In this document: positions 1 to 9,557 of the stretch, piece after piece
How positions within the stretch are numbered: position 1 is the stretch's first letter
How the letters are laid out: every line of letters begins with the position of its first letter
Origin: a virus
IMG/VR virus record: IMGVR_UViG_3300017962_003867
Location: 1-64,000 of that record
Direction: 5' to 3' (one strand)
DNA: 64,000 bases
Translations under genes and position numbers: made by a program
The notes under the pieces: model-generated
Told to the model about the DNA's origin: nothing
The model's input: the letters and a program-made list of their open reading frames with translations, nothing else
Databases searched by the model: none

Positions 1-3000
1 GCCGGAGCGTTCGCGTATCCCGACGACGGGTCAACGAACACAGACGTCTTTTTCCACGTGTCTGGTTCACGAGGAGTTAAGGGAACGGATGATCGTGGTC
101 TCGCTCTTTTCGATGGTGATGTCTTTATTTCTGGTAACTTTGAGCTGTCTCCAGAGTCTGCTTTCTCACTGGCGGGGGACTTCACAATTGGTGGTGACCT
201 AACCGTTGGTGGAAATGACATTCTCGGGTCCGCTGGTAATGCTCTGAGCTTCGGAGCCGTAGATCCTGATGTCACCATTACCAGAGGACTTAAAATAGGA
301 AACGACGCCCTTACAGGGTCTGATGGTACGGTTTTTCTTGTTCACACTGGAGCGGGAAATACCGGAATATACGGTATGCTGCAAGTAGCTGGTAACGAAA
401 TCAAGAACTCTCAATGGGACACGGTCTTGAGGTTCTCAGAATATAGTGGAACTCCAGGTACTATATATGGTCAAGGGGTGGGAGGAAAGCCAGGGCCCTT
501 ATTGGGAGAAGTGTATATAACCGGTTCAGGAGTAGGGTATGGCGCCGCAGAGCTCTTCATTGATGGTGATCGAAAGCAGGGCGTTTTAAATCTTTCGAAT
601 ATCAACGCTGGTATTTCAAGCGAGGACCCACTCGGAGTAATCAAGTTTGGCTCCAATAATGGAGGCTCAGGTCGTTCCGATGCAGCTTACATAGGTGCAC
701 GAGCAAAATCAACCTGGAGTACTGTACCAGATTTTAACACAGCGATTGAATTCTGGACAAGAGGAACTTCTGACAGCGGATTTGGACCCCCTAAGCTAAG
801 AGCAACTATAGAAAACAACCCCAACGTCTCAGACAGGATTCAGCTCACGATTAGCGGAAACCTTAAGCTAGCTGACGGCCTCTCCCCTGGCGGTGGGAGT
901 AGTTTTGGATCTAGTGTTCTTAGTGCTGATGATGTTGTTTCGTTCAGCGTTTTAGACAACGGAACAGTCCGCTTTTTTGAGGACGCTATTATAGATAGTG
1001 ATGTTTACATCGGCGGAAATCTAGACGTTAACGGTACGTTGACAACGATAGATACTGTAAACCTGCAAGTTAAGGATGCCCTAATCGAGCTAGCTAGCGC
1101 TGGCGGAGGCGGTTCAAATAACACAAATGGCGGTATTGCAATTGCCAGTGGTTCTAGTATAAATGATGTATCTCTGGTGTTCGGGCGAGGTAGCGCAAAT
1201 GATACGTGGCGCGCTGGTATAAAAGATACCGTTGAAGGAACTATAACTGATGTATCCGATTCTGAACCTGTTAGGGTAGAAATGGCTGGCGTCAGTATCC
1301 CAGCGACTGCACCCGGAGTTGGTTACCTGCTAATAACAGGTTCTGACAATGCTCTCGGTACCGTAACTCACTTAACAGCGTCGACAGGAAACGGACTAGG
1401 TAGAGGCGGTATTCTGTTTAATCCAGGACCTAGCTATGGTACAACATTCAAAAATCAGATCAACTTAGACCCGGGTAATCAAATCAATGCCGGTGACAAT
1501 CCATTGATGGTTACCTCTGATGGAAATGATTTAAGCTTCTACGCTCCAGCCGGTTCATTCCAGGTACGGAATGTTCAGAGTCAACTTGCGGGAGCAACTC
1601 CCGCTGATGATGACACTGATCTCCAGATTGGTATTCCCACAACTAAATTGAGGTCTGAGAGACTTGGATCTACATGGTTCTATGGTTCACAGCTTTTCGT
1701 TTCCGGTACTCATATTAACATAATAGCAGACAGACCAGCCGACGGCGGCGGGGGAAGTTACTTGAATAATATACCGGCACAAAGCATCGTTCTTAGTGCG
1801 TCTTCAGATGAGCAAGCCGGTGGAGCAGTTATAATTCTTAGCTCCAGTCAAGAATATGCTGGTGGACCGGGTAGCGGATTCGAAGGATTCATATCTATCG
1901 GTGGGAACCAAGCAGACGTCGATCGTGACTTTACCATGCTTCGACATCGGGACGTAAGGACACTATTGAGTGGAGCTGTTGGTACAACCAACTCTAACAC
2001 AAGAGGGGTTACCTTAGTCGGAGGTGACTTGGTTGTCTCTGGTAACACTGATTTTAAAGGCGCTGTTGCTATTGGTTCAATCTCTTCAGATAACTTGACA
2101 CTCGCATCCGTGAGCTCAAATGAACCATATCTCAGATTTAGAGACAGTACTGTACAAATCAATAGAAGAACCGGAGATGACGCTTTAGTGTTTCTTGATG
2201 GTGACTTAGGTATATCTAAATCTCTTAGAGATCTGGCTTCCTTATCTGTCACTGACAATACTGACGTCTTTACAATCAGTGGTGGTGAACCATCGTACAT
2301 AAAGACGACTGGCTCGTTCTCATTCGATTCAGATGATCAGTATACGACCGCTGTGAATGGCGGTAACTCAGATACATATTTCTACGTTAGTGGATCAATA
2401 GGTTCTGCCGTCAAATCCTACCGACCAGCCAGCAACTTGGATAGAGGAACAGCAGTGTTCGGTGGTGATGTACACATATCTGGTTCAATATTCACTGACA
2501 ATCCTCAATTCTATATGACACTCCACACTGCATATAATACGCCTGGCTATGGTTATCCGGTACCGTTTTCCGGGCTCATGGCAGGTGCTGGTGCAGTAAT
2601 TGATACGGACGGATCAGGAATTCCAGTTCAGGTGAGAGGTGCAAATGCAGGTAATGAACACCTGTTAGCTCTCACAGGAAGTATGGCATTTGCGTATCCG
2701 GGTAGCGGTGATAATGTCAAGATAGAGATGAAGACAGACAACCGGCTCGAATTTCACAACAGCGCCGGCGAAGTTTTCAGGATGACAGGCGCGAGTGGCG
2801 GACAAGCTGTCTGGTTTACGGGTAACAACAGAATCTATTTTGAGGATACATCTAGATATGTTTATGGCGTCACGCAAGACTCAGTCAAGAAGTTGAAACT
2901 TGAAAACACTGATTCAGGCGGAACAGTCGCTGTCTCCACAAATTCAGGACGAATGGAAGTCACCGGGAGTCTTTACCCGGGTGCAGACAACACCTACGAT

Positions 3001-3168
3001 CTTGGGTCCAATGATTACAGGTGGGCAAACATCTATACAGGCGACTTACACCTGCAAAATGAACGTGGCGATTGGACTGTGATCGAGGAAGAAGACTTTC
3101 TCACTTTGCGAAACAATAAGAACGGCAAGAGATACAAGCTCTTGATGGAACTTATGGACGAGGAATAA
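1..3168 (+). CDS. Tail-fibre-like virion protein, 5' end missing
   Basis: The frame is open from base 1, and the residues before the first possible GTG (base 58) read AYPDDGSTNTDVFFHVSGS, which resembles an internal stretch near base 2690 (AYPGSGDNV). The true start therefore lies upstream of the window. The 1055 visible residues are rich in Gly, Ser, Thr, Asp and Asn and contain recurrent GDLTVGGNDIL- and GDLVVSGN-like units, as expected for beta-structured fibre shafts. A segment at about bases 1020-1090 (NGTLTTIDTVNLQVKDALIEL) is of a kind I associate with marine phage fibres. The C-terminus has the module YDLGSNDYRWANIYTGDLH followed by an acidic, then basic tail, also familiar from phage structural proteins. 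No enzymatic domain or membrane segment is seen. Likely role: fibre or appendage subunit. Exact position on the virion is unknown. Confidence 0.85.
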   Translation, partial: AGAFAYPDDGSTNTDVFFHVSGSRGVKGTDDRGLALFDGDVFISGNFELSPESAFSLAGDFTIGGDLTVGGNDILGSAGNALSFGAVDPDVTITRGLKIGNDALTGSDGTVFLVHTGAGNTGIYGMLQVAGNEIKNSQWDTVLRFSEYSGTPGTIYGQGVGGKPGPLLGEVYITGSGVGYGAAELFIDGDRKQGVLNLSNINAGISSEDPLGVIKFGSNNGGSGRSDAAYIGARAKSTWSTVPDFNTAIEFWTRGTSDSGFGPPKLRATIENNPNVSDRIQLTISGNLKLADGLSPGGGSSFGSSVLSADDVVSFSVLDNGTVRFFEDAIIDSDVYIGGNLDVNGTLTTIDTVNLQVKDALIELASAGGGGSNNTNGGIAIASGSSINDVSLVFGRGSANDTWRAGIKDTVEGTITDVSDSEPVRVEMAGVSIPATAPGVGYLLITGSDNALGTVTHLTASTGNGLGRGGILFNPGPSYGTTFKNQINLDPGNQINAGDNPLMVTSDGNDLSFYAPAGSFQVRNVQSQLAGATPADDDTDLQIGIPTTKLRSERLGSTWFYGSQLFVSGTHINIIADRPADGGGGSYLNNIPAQSIVLSASSDEQAGGAVIILSSSQEYAGGPGSGFEGFISIGGNQADVDRDFTMLRHRDVRTLLSGAVGTTNSNTRGVTLVGGDLVVSGNTDFKGAVAIGSISSDNLTLASVSSNEPYLRFRDSTVQINRRTGDDALVFLDGDLGISKSLRDLASLSVTDNTDVFTISGGEPSYIKTTGSFSFDSDDQYTTAVNGGNSDTYFYVSGSIGSAVKSYRPASNLDRGTAVFGGDVHISGSIFTDNPQFYMTLHTAYNTPGYGYPVPFSGLMAGAGAVIDTDGSGIPVQVRGANAGNEHLLALTGSMAFAYPGSGDNVKIEMKTDNRLEFHNSAGEVFRMTGASGGQAVWFTGNNRIYFEDTSRYVYGVTQDSVKKLKLENTDSGGTVAVSTNSGRMEVTGSLYPGADNTYDLGSNDYRWANIYTGDLHLQNERGDWTVIEEEDFLTLRNNKNGKRYKLLMELMDEE

Positions 3169-3172
3169 GAAT

Positions 3173-5857
3173 ATGTCAATTTGGGTAACAGGATCTTTAG
3201 AAGTCAGAAACACATCAGGTGACCTCGTTTTCCAAGTAGGGGACAGCGCCGTTGCTAATCCAGATCCCACTCCTATGAACTTTAGATCCTCTATTGTCGA
3301 AGGGTCTTTTGAGGTTATTGGTGATCAGAATGTCAGCCATAAAATCCTTACAGCATCTTATGCTGGTGGCACTAACGGTGCCCGGGTTGGAGTAGGTGTA
3401 AGCGCAGAAACAAACGTAGCTTTCGCGGTAGGTGGAGACTTAGGATTAAGCGATACTTCTAGTGATCGCAGGATTGTAGTAGAGTCAGCTAGCGCTTTAG
3501 GAGATGCTTATATAAACGCTGGGTATGATAACAGTAACCGTCTTTTCATAATGTGGGAAGGTCAAGAAAAACGCATACGGATGGGTACCAGGGAAAGTGG
3601 TAGTACGTACTTCAGCTCTTTTATTATTAAATCTGGAAGCGCTGATTTACAAAACACTTTTACGGCCGGCGGAGATATAAAGGCTGGTGGTTCATTACAA
3701 GTCGGCGGTAATGTTATTCAAGCTTCAGACGGTGGAAACACCATCATCATGGATACGGATGATAACGTTACAATACGTGGTGACTTAACAGTCAATGGTG
3801 GAGACATTCTTGGACCCACTGCCGGCCAATTAGCAATCAAGTCAGATGGTAATGCTATCATACAGGTTGATGCAGATAGCACCGGTGGAACCCCTGTTTT
3901 TGCTGTTTGGGATGAGTCTCAAAATCCCCAGTTTAGAGTACAGCTAAATGCTGCTGACGGCGGCACTAATAGCGTGACAACCACATATGGGCACGCCCAT
4001 GTGGGAGAGAACTTAAACGTTACCGGATCTTTTGAGATGGGTAGTAGCGCAGTAGCCAACTTCGGCGCGGGTTCGACCCTAAACTTTGGAGCGAACTCTT
4101 CTATTGATTGTGCTGCTTTCACTATTGACTCCACGTCAAACATAACGCTAGATTCTGACTTAAGTCAAATATACATCAAGGATAACGGTGCTGATCGTTT
4201 CTCTTTCACCGCTGCTAACTTAAAAATACATAATGAGAGCAATACTTCAGACTATTTTGCTATTGATGTTGGAGCAAATGGGGCGACTACGCTGTCTACT
4301 GTCGATGATGGTGTCACTGCTACTGGTCACCTTTATGTAAATCCAGACGGTATCATACAACTACAACCGATCGGTGGAGTCAGGATCGTTGGAACCAACC
4401 CTTACTTGAGAATTGGTGATGGTGGGGCAGAAGACGTTAAGGTTGAGTTTTATTATCAAGCAGCTGGTACTCTTTACTACCATGCCGGTGTGGATAATAC
4501 TGACAGTATCTTCAAGATTGGACATGGGAATGTTCTTGGTACAGATTCAGCTATAGAGGTTGACACAACAACATCTGTTAACGTGAATCTTCCCATGACA
4601 GTTAATGACACGATCACTCTAGAGAATGGCGCAACAATAGGTAATGGAGTCTCAGGACGGATTGATCTTGCCGCCGCCACGACACGCTTGAGTGGTGACT
4701 TACAAATTGCAGGAAACGACATCTTGAACAGCGGTGGTACCGCTGTGATGTCTATTAGCACTGGTAATGTCGTTGCCACCGCGGATGTTGAGGCCCAGAA
4801 CGTTCTAGCTGGAGGCTTGACTAGTACTAATTTGACTAGGGATAGAGTTGTGATTGCTGGGACTGGTGGTTTGCTAGATGATAGTGCTAACCTAACTTAT
4901 ACTACTAACAGACTAGCCATGGAGGGTGGCGGAACTCCATCAGTAGTGCTCATGTCAGATAGTACAAGTATGAATAATGGCGCCGGTTTGTACCTAAAGA
5001 GATATGTACCAAGTTCTACGACGCCTGCAGCAGGATATAACGTTGGTGAGCTAAACTTCCAAGCCTCCACCGATGATATTACATATCATGACGTCGCAAA
5101 CGTTATAGTAGAGTTTTCTGAAACCTTCCAGCCAGCTACGGCGGAAGGAACTAGAATTGTTTTCAACTCCACGGCCAACGGAGCGACGTCGACCACTCAA
5201 CACTTACAGGTCGGAGGTATGGATAATGCTCATGTTGCTGTTGGGTCTAATCCCCTAACAAATGGTGGTGGAAACGCAGGACTTTTAATTGGTGTTGGTT
5301 CCGGTAATGAAGCTAGATTAGACTTGATTGAGAACACTATTTCTACAACAGAAGGCTTTGGAACCGTTGGAGCTTACGGCTTCAGGGTGATGTACGATGG
5401 GACTGCTAATGACCTTATAATACAAAGCGGAGAGGCGACGAGCGTCGTCAATCGGATCATAGTTGATCGAGCCAGTGGGCTATTACAGGTACCGTCGGTG
5501 TACACTTTATCCACCGCCTCCTCCGCGAATGTCAATGTCGATGTCGCCGGACAGATTAGAAGATCTACTTCCGACCGTAGAGTAAAGAAAGATATATCTG
5601 ATTTGTCTGCTAGTCTCGATCAGGTGACAAGTCTTTTACCACGTCTGTTCTATGACATATCCGATGATACCAATAGTGTACATATACCTGGGTTTGTAGC
5701 TGACGAAGTTGTTGATATTTTTCCAGAACTAGTCCCAGAAAGAAATGAGCCTGTAGAGATCACGAGGTCAGTATCTTATGACAGAGTGACAGCTTACATA
5801 GTTTCAGCGCTAAAAGAAGTAAAAGATAGATTAGAGGCTTTAGAAAGCTCTAACTAA
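3173..5857 (+). CDS. Tail fibre with C-terminal S74 intramolecular chaperone
   Basis: This 894-residue protein starts at an ATG preceded by GAGG at 3160-3163, four bases after the previous gene. Most of it is low-complexity fibre sequence with DLTVNGGDIL and DLQIAGNDIL units that resemble the upstream fibre. The last roughly 95 residues begin SDRRVKKDI at about Ser800 and run into GFVADEV and a final helical stretch (VSALKEVKDRLEALE). This is the signature of the Peptidase_S74 / endosialidase chaperone domain, which helps fibre trimers fold and then cuts itself off just before the conserved Ser, with a Ser-Lys dyad (here Ser800 with Lys805 or Lys806 as candidates). The mature fibre would end near residue 799. 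Host-recognition role is inferred from family and context. Confidence 0.92.
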   Translation: MSIWVTGSLEVRNTSGDLVFQVGDSAVANPDPTPMNFRSSIVEGSFEVIGDQNVSHKILTASYAGGTNGARVGVGVSAETNVAFAVGGDLGLSDTSSDRRIVVESASALGDAYINAGYDNSNRLFIMWEGQEKRIRMGTRESGSTYFSSFIIKSGSADLQNTFTAGGDIKAGGSLQVGGNVIQASDGGNTIIMDTDDNVTIRGDLTVNGGDILGPTAGQLAIKSDGNAIIQVDADSTGGTPVFAVWDESQNPQFRVQLNAADGGTNSVTTTYGHAHVGENLNVTGSFEMGSSAVANFGAGSTLNFGANSSIDCAAFTIDSTSNITLDSDLSQIYIKDNGADRFSFTAANLKIHNESNTSDYFAIDVGANGATTLSTVDDGVTATGHLYVNPDGIIQLQPIGGVRIVGTNPYLRIGDGGAEDVKVEFYYQAAGTLYYHAGVDNTDSIFKIGHGNVLGTDSAIEVDTTTSVNVNLPMTVNDTITLENGATIGNGVSGRIDLAAATTRLSGDLQIAGNDILNSGGTAVMSISTGNVVATADVEAQNVLAGGLTSTNLTRDRVVIAGTGGLLDDSANLTYTTNRLAMEGGGTPSVVLMSDSTSMNNGAGLYLKRYVPSSTTPAAGYNVGELNFQASTDDITYHDVANVIVEFSETFQPATAEGTRIVFNSTANGATSTTQHLQVGGMDNAHVAVGSNPLTNGGGNAGLLIGVGSGNEARLDLIENTISTTEGFGTVGAYGFRVMYDGTANDLIIQSGEATSVVNRIIVDRASGLLQVPSVYTLSTASSANVNVDVAGQIRRSTSDRRVKKDISDLSASLDQVTSLLPRLFYDISDDTNSVHIPGFVADEVVDIFPELVPERNEPVEITRSVSYDRVTAYIVSALKEVKDRLEALESSN

Positions 5858-6054
5858 GAATTAACTTATATAATATATAGATTAATAGTATTTAATAAGT
5901 AATAAGATTCAGTAATACAGTAGTTCAGTTATTCAGTTACAGAAATATATTAGCAGTCTTTCCAGAATTTGTACAAGCACTTTTCGAAAAAAACTTGACG
6001 TATACAACCTCAGACCCCTCTCTATTATTGATGGAGTAAGGTTAGAGGTCGTAT
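5858..6054. other. Intergenic region between fibre and glycan island
   Basis: This is the longest gap in the window (197 bases) and is very A/T-rich. It contains a TATAAT at 5869-5874 without a matching -35 box, and a TTGACG at 5995-6000 whose nearest TATTAT (6023-6028) is 22 bases away, too far for a standard promoter. Partial direct repeats around CAGTAATACAG and CAGTTATTCAGTT occur at 5910-5942. No tRNA, terminator or exact late promoter element is seen. A promoter for the glycan island here is plausible but not shown. Confidence 0.4.
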
Positions 6055-8004
6055 ATGTCAGTATTCAAAAGTCCATTTGAGCAACAGCAGCCTTCTGTCA
6101 ATTTGATCGATGACAGTACAGATGTGGTTGTAGTTGCAGATTTATTTGTAGAAGATTATGTCGGTGGTGCTGAGCTAACAACCGAAGCTCTAATTCAAGC
6201 CGCAAGTGATGTCAAGGTACAGAAGGTTTATGCTAGAGATGTAAGCATGGCAATGCTAAAGTCCGGGCATGGGAAGCATTGGGTTTTTTGTAACTCGACT
6301 TCTATGAATCCATCTCTTATTCCGACCATCATCGCTAACATGGAATATTCAATAATCGAATATGACTACAAGTTCTGTAAATTCAGAAGCATAGAGAAGC
6401 ATGAGTTAGAGACTGGTACTCAATGCGACTGTCATGAAGATCTTCACGGTAAGATGATATCAGCTTTCTTCCATGGCGCAAAGAGCCTATGGTGGATGAG
6501 TGAAGATCAAGAAGCAAGATACTTAGCACGTTTTCCTTTCCTAAGAGAAAATGATTCAGTTGTGCTTAGCAGCGTTTTCGATGATAGCTTCTTTGCATAT
6601 GTCAACTCCGTGAAGTATGAAAATGAGAATCAAGACCGTCAGGGGTGGATTGTTCTCGGCTCAAATTCTTGGATCAAGGGGTTTGAAGATGCCGAGCAGC
6701 ACTGTAAAGATAACGACTTGGAATACGAAGTCGTGTGGGGAGTTCCTCATGAAGAACTGCTTCAAAAGCTTTCTGCTGCTGAGGGTTTTGTGTATCTGCC
6801 TAAGGGAGGAGACACATGTCCAAGAATGGTTATCGAAGCCAAGGCTTTAGGATGCGAACTGGTCTTAAATGAGAACGTTCAGCACGCTAATGAGGAGTGG
6901 TTCACTGGATCTGATATCGACATGCTGTCATATCTCTATGCAGCCCGCGAAAGATTTTGGAACGCAATCAAGTCTATCATGAATTATACTCCTACACTTT
7001 CTGGCTATACCACTGTTAGGAACGCAAATCGTATGAAGTACCCTTGGCAGGCGACTGTAAGGTCCATGCTTGGCTTCTGTGATGAGGTAGTTGTTGTCGA
7101 TGGTGGTTCCGATGACGATACATGGGAAGAACTACAGACCATGGCTCAGGGTCAGGAAGACGGACGTCTTAAAGTATACCAGCATTCTGTTCCGAATGAT
7201 CACCCCTCATTTGCGTATGAGACAGACGGTAAGCTAAAAGCTACAGCTAGAAGCTATTGTACAGGTGATTTCTGCTGGCAGATGGATGCCGATGAGATAG
7301 TCCACGAAAATGACTATCAAAAAGCTAGAAATGTCATGAAGGCTTTCCCACCACAGTTTGACATCATGTCGTTACCAGTTATCGAGTACTGGGGCGGTGA
7401 CGAAAAAGTTCGTATGGATATCAATCCATGGAAGTGGCGGATAAGCAGAAACAAACCATATGTTACGCAAGGTATCCCGAGTGAACTTCGAAGATGGGAT
7501 GAAGAAGGTAACATATATGCTGCTTTAGGGACAGACACATGTGATTACATACACTCTGAGACAGGTGAAAGAATACCCCACGTCGGCTTCTACACTGAGG
7601 ATGCGCATAGGGTTAGGCTAGCTGCTTTGATGGGTAATGATGAAGCGATGTCCGCATATCAAAACTGGTTCCAGCAGGTTGTAGATCAGATTCCATCAGT
7701 TCACCACTATTCATGGTATGATATTTCTAAGAAGATTAAGCAGTACAAGCTTCATTGGGCATCATTCTGGAAAAGCCAGTATCGTCATGATGCAGAGGAT
7801 ACCACAGAGAACAATGTCATGTTTGATAAGCCGTGGAGCGAAGTAACTGATGAAGACATCGAAGCTTTAAGCAAAAGGTTGGCTTCTGAGTTAGGGGGGT
7901 GGATATTCCACACTAAAGTTGACTTCTCTGCGAATGTTCCTCATGTAACTCTTAATACAACTCATCCTGTAGAGTTCTTAAATTTACGAGAGAAAAATGA
8001 ATAG
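6055..8004 (+). CDS. Two-domain glycosyltransferase (GT4-like plus GT2)
   Basis: This 649-residue protein appears to fuse two transferases. Residues about 20-310 look like a GT-B enzyme of family GT4: an N-terminal VGGAEL segment, then a Rossmann-like second half (WIVLGSNSWIKGFEDAEQ) and a donor-site region EGFVYLPKGGDTCPRMVIEA. From about residue 320 a GT-A family GT2 domain follows, with EVVVVDGGSDDDTWEEL and a metal-binding DxD-type motif MDADEI near residue 411. The ATG has AGAGG at 6044-6048. The next gene starts inside its 3' end (8-base overlap), so translation is probably coupled. It opens a run of sugar genes and probably builds a glycan in the cytoplasm. Acceptor and donor sugars are unknown. 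The N-terminal domain is more diverged than the C-terminal one. Confidence 0.85.
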   Translation: MSVFKSPFEQQQPSVNLIDDSTDVVVVADLFVEDYVGGAELTTEALIQAASDVKVQKVYARDVSMAMLKSGHGKHWVFCNSTSMNPSLIPTIIANMEYSIIEYDYKFCKFRSIEKHELETGTQCDCHEDLHGKMISAFFHGAKSLWWMSEDQEARYLARFPFLRENDSVVLSSVFDDSFFAYVNSVKYENENQDRQGWIVLGSNSWIKGFEDAEQHCKDNDLEYEVVWGVPHEELLQKLSAAEGFVYLPKGGDTCPRMVIEAKALGCELVLNENVQHANEEWFTGSDIDMLSYLYAARERFWNAIKSIMNYTPTLSGYTTVRNANRMKYPWQATVRSMLGFCDEVVVVDGGSDDDTWEELQTMAQGQEDGRLKVYQHSVPNDHPSFAYETDGKLKATARSYCTGDFCWQMDADEIVHENDYQKARNVMKAFPPQFDIMSLPVIEYWGGDEKVRMDINPWKWRISRNKPYVTQGIPSELRRWDEEGNIYAALGTDTCDYIHSETGERIPHVGFYTEDAHRVRLAALMGNDEAMSAYQNWFQQVVDQIPSVHHYSWYDISKKIKQYKLHWASFWKSQYRHDAEDTTENNVMFDKPWSEVTDEDIEALSKRLASELGGWIFHTKVDFSANVPHVTLNTTHPVEFLNLREKNE

Positions 8005-8779
8005 AGTTTCCGTATTGATACCCTTATACAACTGCGAATCGACAGTTCGTAGAGCATTAGTATCAGTAAAAAATCAGACCTACAAAGACTTTGAAGTCAT
8101 CGCCGTCGACAATAACTGTACAGATAGCACTATCGAAATAGTCGAAGAATTTATTGACGATATGGACATAAAGATAGTGAGCTGTAAAGAGCCGGGTATT
8201 GTTCCTGCCCTCAATGCAGGTCTTAAACATTGCCATCTTGAGTTTGTGGCGCGCCAGGACGGAGATGATTACTGGTATCCTGAAAAGCTAGAAAAGCAAG
8301 TTGCTTTTATGGACGAAAATCCTGAAGTGTCAGTCTTGGGAACGCAGATACAGTTACTTGACGAAGAAGGTAACTTACAAGAAATGGGTACGATGGGAAG
8401 AAAAGTTGATTACCCAACTGATGACAATACAATTAAGGCGTTTTTTCTTTATGGTCAAAATTCAATATGTCACCCATCTGTGCTGATAAGAAACAAAATG
8501 TTTGGTATAGTCGGAGGCTATGAGCAGCTTTTTCCAAAAGCTGAAGACTTACATCTCTGGCTTAAGCTTTTACCACATACAGATTTTGCTAACTTAGAAG
8601 ATGTTCTTGTTGATTATACTCAAAGAAAAGACCCTGACTATGACGCTAGAATACCGATTTTTATGAGCGATACATACTACACGATGTATAAGACAGCAGG
8701 TATTGTTCATGGAGAAAGAGAGAAAAAGATTTATGATTGGCAACTCGATCCTACTGCACATGGTAACAAGAGGGTGTGA
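7997..8779 (+). CDS. GT2 family glycosyltransferase
   Basis: A 260-residue single-domain GT-A enzyme. The N-terminus VSVLIPLYNCESTVRRAL and the stretch EVIAVDNNCTDSTIEIV are the nucleotide-sugar-binding half of family GT2. RQDGDDYWYPEKLEKQ carries the DGDD metal site, and the length matches the family. It overlaps the preceding transferase by 8 bases and is followed almost immediately by another GT2 gene, so the three are almost certainly co-translated. There is no membrane segment, so it should act on soluble or membrane-face intermediates in the cytoplasm. Sugar specificity cannot be read from the sequence. Confidence 0.92.
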   Translation: MNRVSVLIPLYNCESTVRRALVSVKNQTYKDFEVIAVDNNCTDSTIEIVEEFIDDMDIKIVSCKEPGIVPALNAGLKHCHLEFVARQDGDDYWYPEKLEKQVAFMDENPEVSVLGTQIQLLDEEGNLQEMGTMGRKVDYPTDDNTIKAFFLYGQNSICHPSVLIRNKMFGIVGGYEQLFPKAEDLHLWLKLLPHTDFANLEDVLVDYTQRKDPDYDARIPIFMSDTYYTMYKTAGIVHGEREKKIYDWQLDPTAHGNKRV

Positions 8780-8781
8780 CT

Positions 8782-9534
8782 ATGCAAAAAATGAAGATAG
8801 TGGTTCCCACCTACAATACAGAGAACTGGATAGAGCGTTGTCTTAAGTCTATTTCTACTCAGACTTTTGTGAATTGGGAGTGTGTCATAATAAACGATGC
8901 TAGCACTGACAAGACAGGAGAAGTTATCGATAGCCTTCCCTTTGTGAAAGATGACAAAAGGTTTAAAGTCGTTCACAACCAAGAGAATGTTAAAGCGCTT
9001 AAGAATATAGTCGACGGTTTTAATATACTGAAGTGCCATGAAGATCCGGATAACATCATGATGGTAATCGATGGAGACGATTTTCTGTATTCAGATTCTA
9101 GCCTGTCTATAATAGAAGCAGTGTATACGCAAAACCCTTCTTTCTTGTTGACTTACGGTGACTGGATTGGCCACCCCTATGGTGATCGTAGCAATTGCAG
9201 ACCCTATGCAAGAGAAGTGGTTATTGGAAATGACTATAGAAACGTCCCTTTTTGCGCTTCGCACTTAAGAACATTCAAGAGCCGATTGTGGTACTCGATT
9301 AAAGATGAAGATCTACGTGACAACAGTGGAAAGTACTTTTCGGCTGGCTGGGATGTTGCATTCATGGTACCAATGTTAGAAATGGCTCAAGAGCGTCATG
9401 CGTTCTTACCGTATGTTATGTATTGCTATAATAAGGAAAACCCTTTGTCGGATTATAAGGTAAACTCCAAAGAGCAAAATGATGCAGTCACGCTAACGAA
9501 AAGTCGTAAAAAGTACGAAAGACTTTCTTGGTAA
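8782..9534 (+). CDS. GT2 family glycosyltransferase
   Basis: A second GT2 enzyme of about 250 residues. It begins KIVVPTYNTENWIERCLKSI, followed by CVIINDASTDKTGEVID and the metal site MMVIDGDDF. A GTG at 8776 overlaps the previous stop, but AAGAGGG at 8768-8774 is correctly spaced only for the ATG at 8782, which I chose. The C-terminal half (SAGWDVAFMVPMLEMAQ) is acceptor-side sequence with no recognisable specificity motif. It is a divergent neighbour of the gene before it, and may represent an old duplication or separate acquisitions for successive sugars of one chain. Confidence 0.9.
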   Translation: MQKMKIVVPTYNTENWIERCLKSISTQTFVNWECVIINDASTDKTGEVIDSLPFVKDDKRFKVVHNQENVKALKNIVDGFNILKCHEDPDNIMMVIDGDDFLYSDSSLSIIEAVYTQNPSFLLTYGDWIGHPYGDRSNCRPYAREVVIGNDYRNVPFCASHLRTFKSRLWYSIKDEDLRDNSGKYFSAGWDVAFMVPMLEMAQERHAFLPYVMYCYNKENPLSDYKVNSKEQNDAVTLTKSRKKYERLSW

Positions 9535-9557
9535 AAAAAGAATAACGGAAGAAGAAT

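Noticed and set aside
1848-2300. Minus-strand frame of 150 codons inside the first fibre gene
   Set aside because: Opposite a clear repetitive fibre sequence; no start signal and no recognisable product.
5995-6028. TTGACG plus TATTAT as a promoter for the glycan island
   Set aside because: Spacing of 22 bases is outside the range for standard sigma-70 promoters; kept only as a remark on the intergenic region.
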